In this document: positions 47,417 through 50,324 of the stretch, piece by piece
How positions within the stretch are numbered: position 1 is the first letter of the stretch
Layout: each line of letters starts with the position of its first letter
Assembly: GCA_003164035.1 (NCBI GenBank)
Contig: PLRS01000122.1
Span: forward strand, 1 to 50,324
Direction: 5' to 3'
DNA: 50,324 nt
Source of the DNA: Bryobacterales bacterium
GTDB lineage: Bacteria > Acidobacteriota > Terriglobia > Bryobacterales > Bryobacteraceae
Position numbers and translations under genes: made by a program
Notes under the pieces: model-generated
Told to the model about the DNA's origin: nothing
What the model saw: only the letters and a program-made list of their open reading frames with translations
Databases searched by the model: none

Positions 47417-50324
47417 TCACAAAGTGAATTCGCGTTCGCGCCTGCCGTGAATCATTCCGAACACCACCGGGACGAAGAACAGCGTGGCCATGGTCGCGAA
47501 CAGTAGTCCGCCGATGACCGCGCGGCCGAGCGGAGCGTTCTGCTCGCCGCCTTCCCCCATCCCCATGGCCATTGGCGCCATCCCGATGATCATGGCCAGC
47601 GCCGTCATGAGGACGGGCCGCATACGGGTGTGCCCAGCTTCGATGGCGGCTTCCCGCGGCGGCAGGCCTTCGTTCATGCGCTGGCGCGCGAACGACACCA
47701 TCAGAATGCTGTTCGCGGTGGCCACGCCCACGCACATGATGGCCCCGGTGAGCGAGGGCACGTTCAACGTGGTATCGGTGAGCAGCAGCGCCCAAACGAT
47801 TCCCGCCATGGCGCCCGGCAGCGCGGTAATGATGATGAACGGGTCCAGCCACGATTGAAAATTCACCACGATCAGCAGGTACGCCAGCACGATGGCCATC
47901 AGCAAGCCGGCGCCCAGTCCGATAAACGATTCCGACATCGTCGCCACTTGTCCGGTGACTTTGATGTGGCTGCCGCGCGGCAGTTGGTTTTGAACGCCGG
48001 CGGTTAACCGGCGGACATCGCGCGCCACGCCGCCGAGGTCGCGGCCCTGCACCGAAGCGTACACATCCACCAGCGGCTGCACGTTGTAGTGTGAAATCAC
48101 GGCTGCCTGGCTCATGTGCGCGAAGGACGCCAGATTTCCCAGGATCTGCGGCTCGGTGAGCGCGGGCGCGTGGATGGGCGTGTCCAGCAGCGCCTGGATC
48201 GAATCCACCCGGTATTGCGGCGTCTGGACGGCCAGGTTGTAGCTGATCTGGTTCCGCGGATTCAGCCAGAAGGTGGGCGCGGTCTGAAAACTGGAGCTCA
48301 GGGAAATCAAAAGATTCTGCGCCACGTCCCTCTGGCTGAGGCCCACCGATTGGGCCAAGGTGCGATCCACGTCCAGCCGCAGGGTGGGCTCGTCGTAGGC
48401 CTGCTGGACATGTACATCCACCGCCCCGGGAACGCCGCGGATGCGGTTCGCCAGCCGCTCGGCGAGCGCGTAGTTGCCGAGCTGGTCGGGGCCGACCACC
48501 TGCACGTCGATGGGCGCCGGGATTCCGAAGTTGAGAATCTGGGTCACGATATCGGCGGGCTGAAAGAAGAACTGCGTGCCGGGGAATCGCCTGGGCAAAT
48601 CTTCGCGCAACGCTTTCACATACGCCGCGGTGGGCCGGTGGCCTTCCTTCAGGGAGACCAGGACCTCGGCGTCCGGCGTGCCGATGGTGCCGCCGTTGCT
48701 ATACGACAGGTTCAGGCCGCTGTATGGCAGGCCGATATTGTCGAGCACGGTGTCGAGGTCGGCGGGCGGAATCATCGCCTTGATGGAGTTTTCGATTTGT
48801 TCGGTCAGGCGCGCCGTCTCTTCGATGCGTAGGCCGGTGCGCGCGCGGATGTGCAGGCGCATCAGGCCGGCATCGACTTGCGGAAACAGATCCTGGCCCA
48901 GAACGGCCACGAAGCCCACCGAACTCAGGCACAGCGCGAGAAATCCCGCGGCGAACCAGCGTTCGCGGTGCATGGCGGCTCCAAGCGCGTTCCGGTAGCT
49001 GTCCCGCAAGCGCTCGAAGCCGGCCTCGAAGCGCTGGTGGAAGCGGCCGAAGAAGCCGTGGTGGGCGGCCGTTCCCAGATTGCGCATCAGGAACATGACC
49101 ATAGTGGGCACGAGGGTCCGCGAAAGAAGATAGGAGGCCAGCATGGCGAAGATCACCGCCTCCGCCAGCGGCACGAACAGGAACCGCGTCACCCCGCTCA
49201 GGAAAAACATCGGCACGAAGACAATGCAGATACACAGCGTGGAAACGAACGCCGGTACGGCGATTTCCTGCGCGCCGTCGAGAATTGCCTGGCGCAGTTC
49301 CTTGCCCAGCAGCCGGTTCCGCTCGATGTTCTCGATCTCGACGGTGGCGTCATCCACCAGAATTCCCACGGCCAGCGCCAGTCCGCCCAGCGTCATGAGG
49401 TTCATGGTCTGGCCGAGCGCGCTCAGGCAACAGACCGAAACCAGGATGGAAAGCGGAATGGAGATGGCGATGATTAGGGTGCTTCGCCAGTTACCCAGGA
49501 ACAGAAGAATCATGGCCGCGGTGAGACAGGCCGCCGTGAGCGCTTCGCGAAGGACGCCCTGAATAGCGGCCCGCACAAACAGCGATTGATCGAACATGGG
49601 CGTCAGCTTCAATTCGGGCGGCAGCGCCCCGGCCATGTCGATGAGGGCAGCCCGCACATCGTGCACGATCGCGAGCGTGGAGGCGGACCCGGTTTTGTAC
49701 ACGCTCAGCACCGCGCTGCGGCGGCCGTCCTGGCGCACCACGTTGGTCTGCGGCGAAAAGCCGTCGCGCACATGCGCCACGTCCCGCAAATAGATCGTCG
49801 CGCCGTTGGCCGTTTTCACCGGCAGATCGTTGAGCTCATCGATCGTCCGTGTGCTGCCGTTCATCTCCACCTGGTATTCCAGCGGCCCGAGCTTCACCGT
49901 GCCTGACGGCAGGATCAGGTTTTCCGCGCTGACGGCATTGACCACATCGAGCGGCGAGAGCCCCTTCGCCTGTAATGCCGGCGAGTCGATGTCCACCGAA
50001 ACCAGCCGCACCTTTCCGCCATAGGGAAACGGCACCGCCGCGCCCTGCACCGTCGCCAACTGGGTGCGAATCACGTTCATGCCGAGGTCGTTCAACTGCT
50101 GCTCCGCCAGCCGGTCGCTGCTCAAGCCGATTTGCAATACGGGAACCGCGGAGGCTGAGTAACTGAGAACCAGGGGCGGCGTTGTGCCCGGCGGAAGCTG
50201 GCGGAGCTGCGTCTGGCATACCGCGGTCACCTGCGCCAGCGCCGTGGCGATGGTCACCGAAGGGCGAAAGAATAGCTTAATCACCGCGATCCCGTAATAC
50301 GATTGCGATTCGATGTGTTCGATG
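47417..50324 (-). CDS. RND (HAE1/AcrB-type) efflux permease, 5' end outside window
   Basis: At least 969 residues visible; the frame is open to the window edge, where EHIESQSYYGIAVIKLFFRP continues a typical RND porter domain, so roughly 60-80 N-terminal residues are missing. Marks: QLPPGTTPPLVLSYSASAVP, the proton-relay TM4 segment GGLALAVGILVDDATVEIEN with the Asp pair, TM blocks LTAAMILLFLGNWRSTLIIA and IVLAYLLIVVNFQSWLDPFI, and the C-terminal RPVLMTALAMIIGMAPMAMG. It exports drugs or metabolites using the proton gradient. Permease-adaptor-channel is the gene order; the adaptor starts 8 bp after this stop. Confidence 0.96.
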   Translation of the reverse strand, partial: IEHIESQSYYGIAVIKLFFRPSVTIATALAQVTAVCQTQLRQLPPGTTPPLVLSYSASAVPVLQIGLSSDRLAEQQLNDLGMNVIRTQLATVQGAAVPFPYGGKVRLVSVDIDSPALQAKGLSPLDVVNAVSAENLILPSGTVKLGPLEYQVEMNGSTRTIDELNDLPVKTANGATIYLRDVAHVRDGFSPQTNVVRQDGRRSAVLSVYKTGSASTLAIVHDVRAALIDMAGALPPELKLTPMFDQSLFVRAAIQGVLREALTAACLTAAMILLFLGNWRSTLIIAISIPLSILVSVCCLSALGQTMNLMTLGGLALAVGILVDDATVEIENIERNRLLGKELRQAILDGAQEIAVPAFVSTLCICIVFVPMFFLSGVTRFLFVPLAEAVIFAMLASYLLSRTLVPTMVMFLMRNLGTAAHHGFFGRFHQRFEAGFERLRDSYRNALGAAMHRERWFAAGFLALCLSSVGFVAVLGQDLFPQVDAGLMRLHIRARTGLRIEETARLTEQIENSIKAMIPPADLDTVLDNIGLPYSGLNLSYSNGGTIGTPDAEVLVSLKEGHRPTAAYVKALREDLPRRFPGTQFFFQPADIVTQILNFGIPAPIDVQVVGPDQLGNYALAERLANRIRGVPGAVDVHVQQAYDEPTLRLDVDRTLAQSVGLSQRDVAQNLLISLSSSFQTAPTFWLNPRNQISYNLAVQTPQYRVDSIQALLDTPIHAPALTEPQILGNLASFAHMSQAAVISHYNVQPLVDVYASVQGRDLGGVARDVRRLTAGVQNQLPRGSHIKVTGQVATMSESFIGLGAGLLMAIVLAYLLIVVNFQSWLDPFIIITALPGAMAGIVWALLLTDTTLNVPSLTGAIMCVGVATANSILMVSFARQRMNEGLPPREAAIEAGHTRMRPVLMTALAMIIGMAPMAMGMGEGGEQNAPLGRAVIGGLLFATMATLFFVPVVFGMIHGRREREFTL

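Noticed and set aside
1-50324. CRISPR array, tRNA, rRNA, prophage
   Set aside because: No regularly spaced repeats, no cloverleaf or ribosomal sequence that I could recognise, and no phage structural genes.

Overview
The window looks like chromosomal DNA of an acidobacterium, most probably of the Solibacter/Bryobacter type. The evidence is high GC with GC-rich third codon positions, two tandem genes of the acidobacterial VWFA-related family, a PadR regulator paired with an ADOP-type ABC permease, a PEP-CTERM protein, many secreted glycan-active and beta-propeller proteins, and short intergenic repeats whose chance translations (RDRKGAV, GADALVRAGPPGP) I associate with that group. This is recognition from memory, not a database result. 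I see no tRNA, rRNA, CRISPR array, transposase or phage gene.

Layout. 0-5 kb: end of an unrecognised gene, a secreted protein, a GH29 alpha-L-fucosidase, a Zn-ribbon protein, a patatin phospholipase coupled to an orphan HicB-like antitoxin, and a secreted laminin-G-like lipoprotein. 5-6.5 kb: decayed DNA with a frameshifted gene, a collapsed BrnT-type toxin-antitoxin pair and a dispersed repeat. 6.5-10.8 kb: a PQQ glucose-dehydrogenase-like quinoprotein divergent from a nine-heme cytochrome. 10.8-13.9 kb: thrS followed by a shortened UvrC-like gene. 13.9-17.3 kb: a broken multi-pass membrane-protein gene fused to the 3' part of a sortilin-like beta-propeller gene. 17.3-20 kb: ECF sigma factor with anti-sigma factor, a DUF5615/DUF433 toxin-antitoxin pair between 104-bp direct repeats, and a HEAT-repeat gene split between the two strands. 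20-28 kb: two VWFA-related proteins, an IPT/TIG protein, a TPR protein and mutL. 28-30.7 kb: a secreted propeller-like protein and a PEP-CTERM protein.

30.6-35.7 kb is the most interesting part. Two closely similar UroD-fold (MtaA/MtbA-like) methyltransferases flank a PhyH dioxygenase, a homocysteine methyltransferase and a free-standing corrinoid protein. Three of these genes overlap by a few bases, so they should be translated together. The parts resemble a MetH taken apart, with the methyl-folate module replaced by UroD-type methyltransferases. I infer a corrinoid route that moves methyl groups from an unknown methylated compound to homocysteine.

35.8-50.3 kb: an AbiEii-like nucleotidyltransferase, a HicB/HicA pair, a Tat-exported GH30-like glycosidase, PadR plus ADOP permease, a sorbosone-dehydrogenase-like quinoprotein, an aldo/keto reductase, and a tripartite RND efflux operon whose permease runs off the right edge. 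Small deletions, frameshifts, one inversion and several toxin-antitoxin remnants mark 3.9-6.4 kb and 14-20 kb as decaying, recombining DNA.
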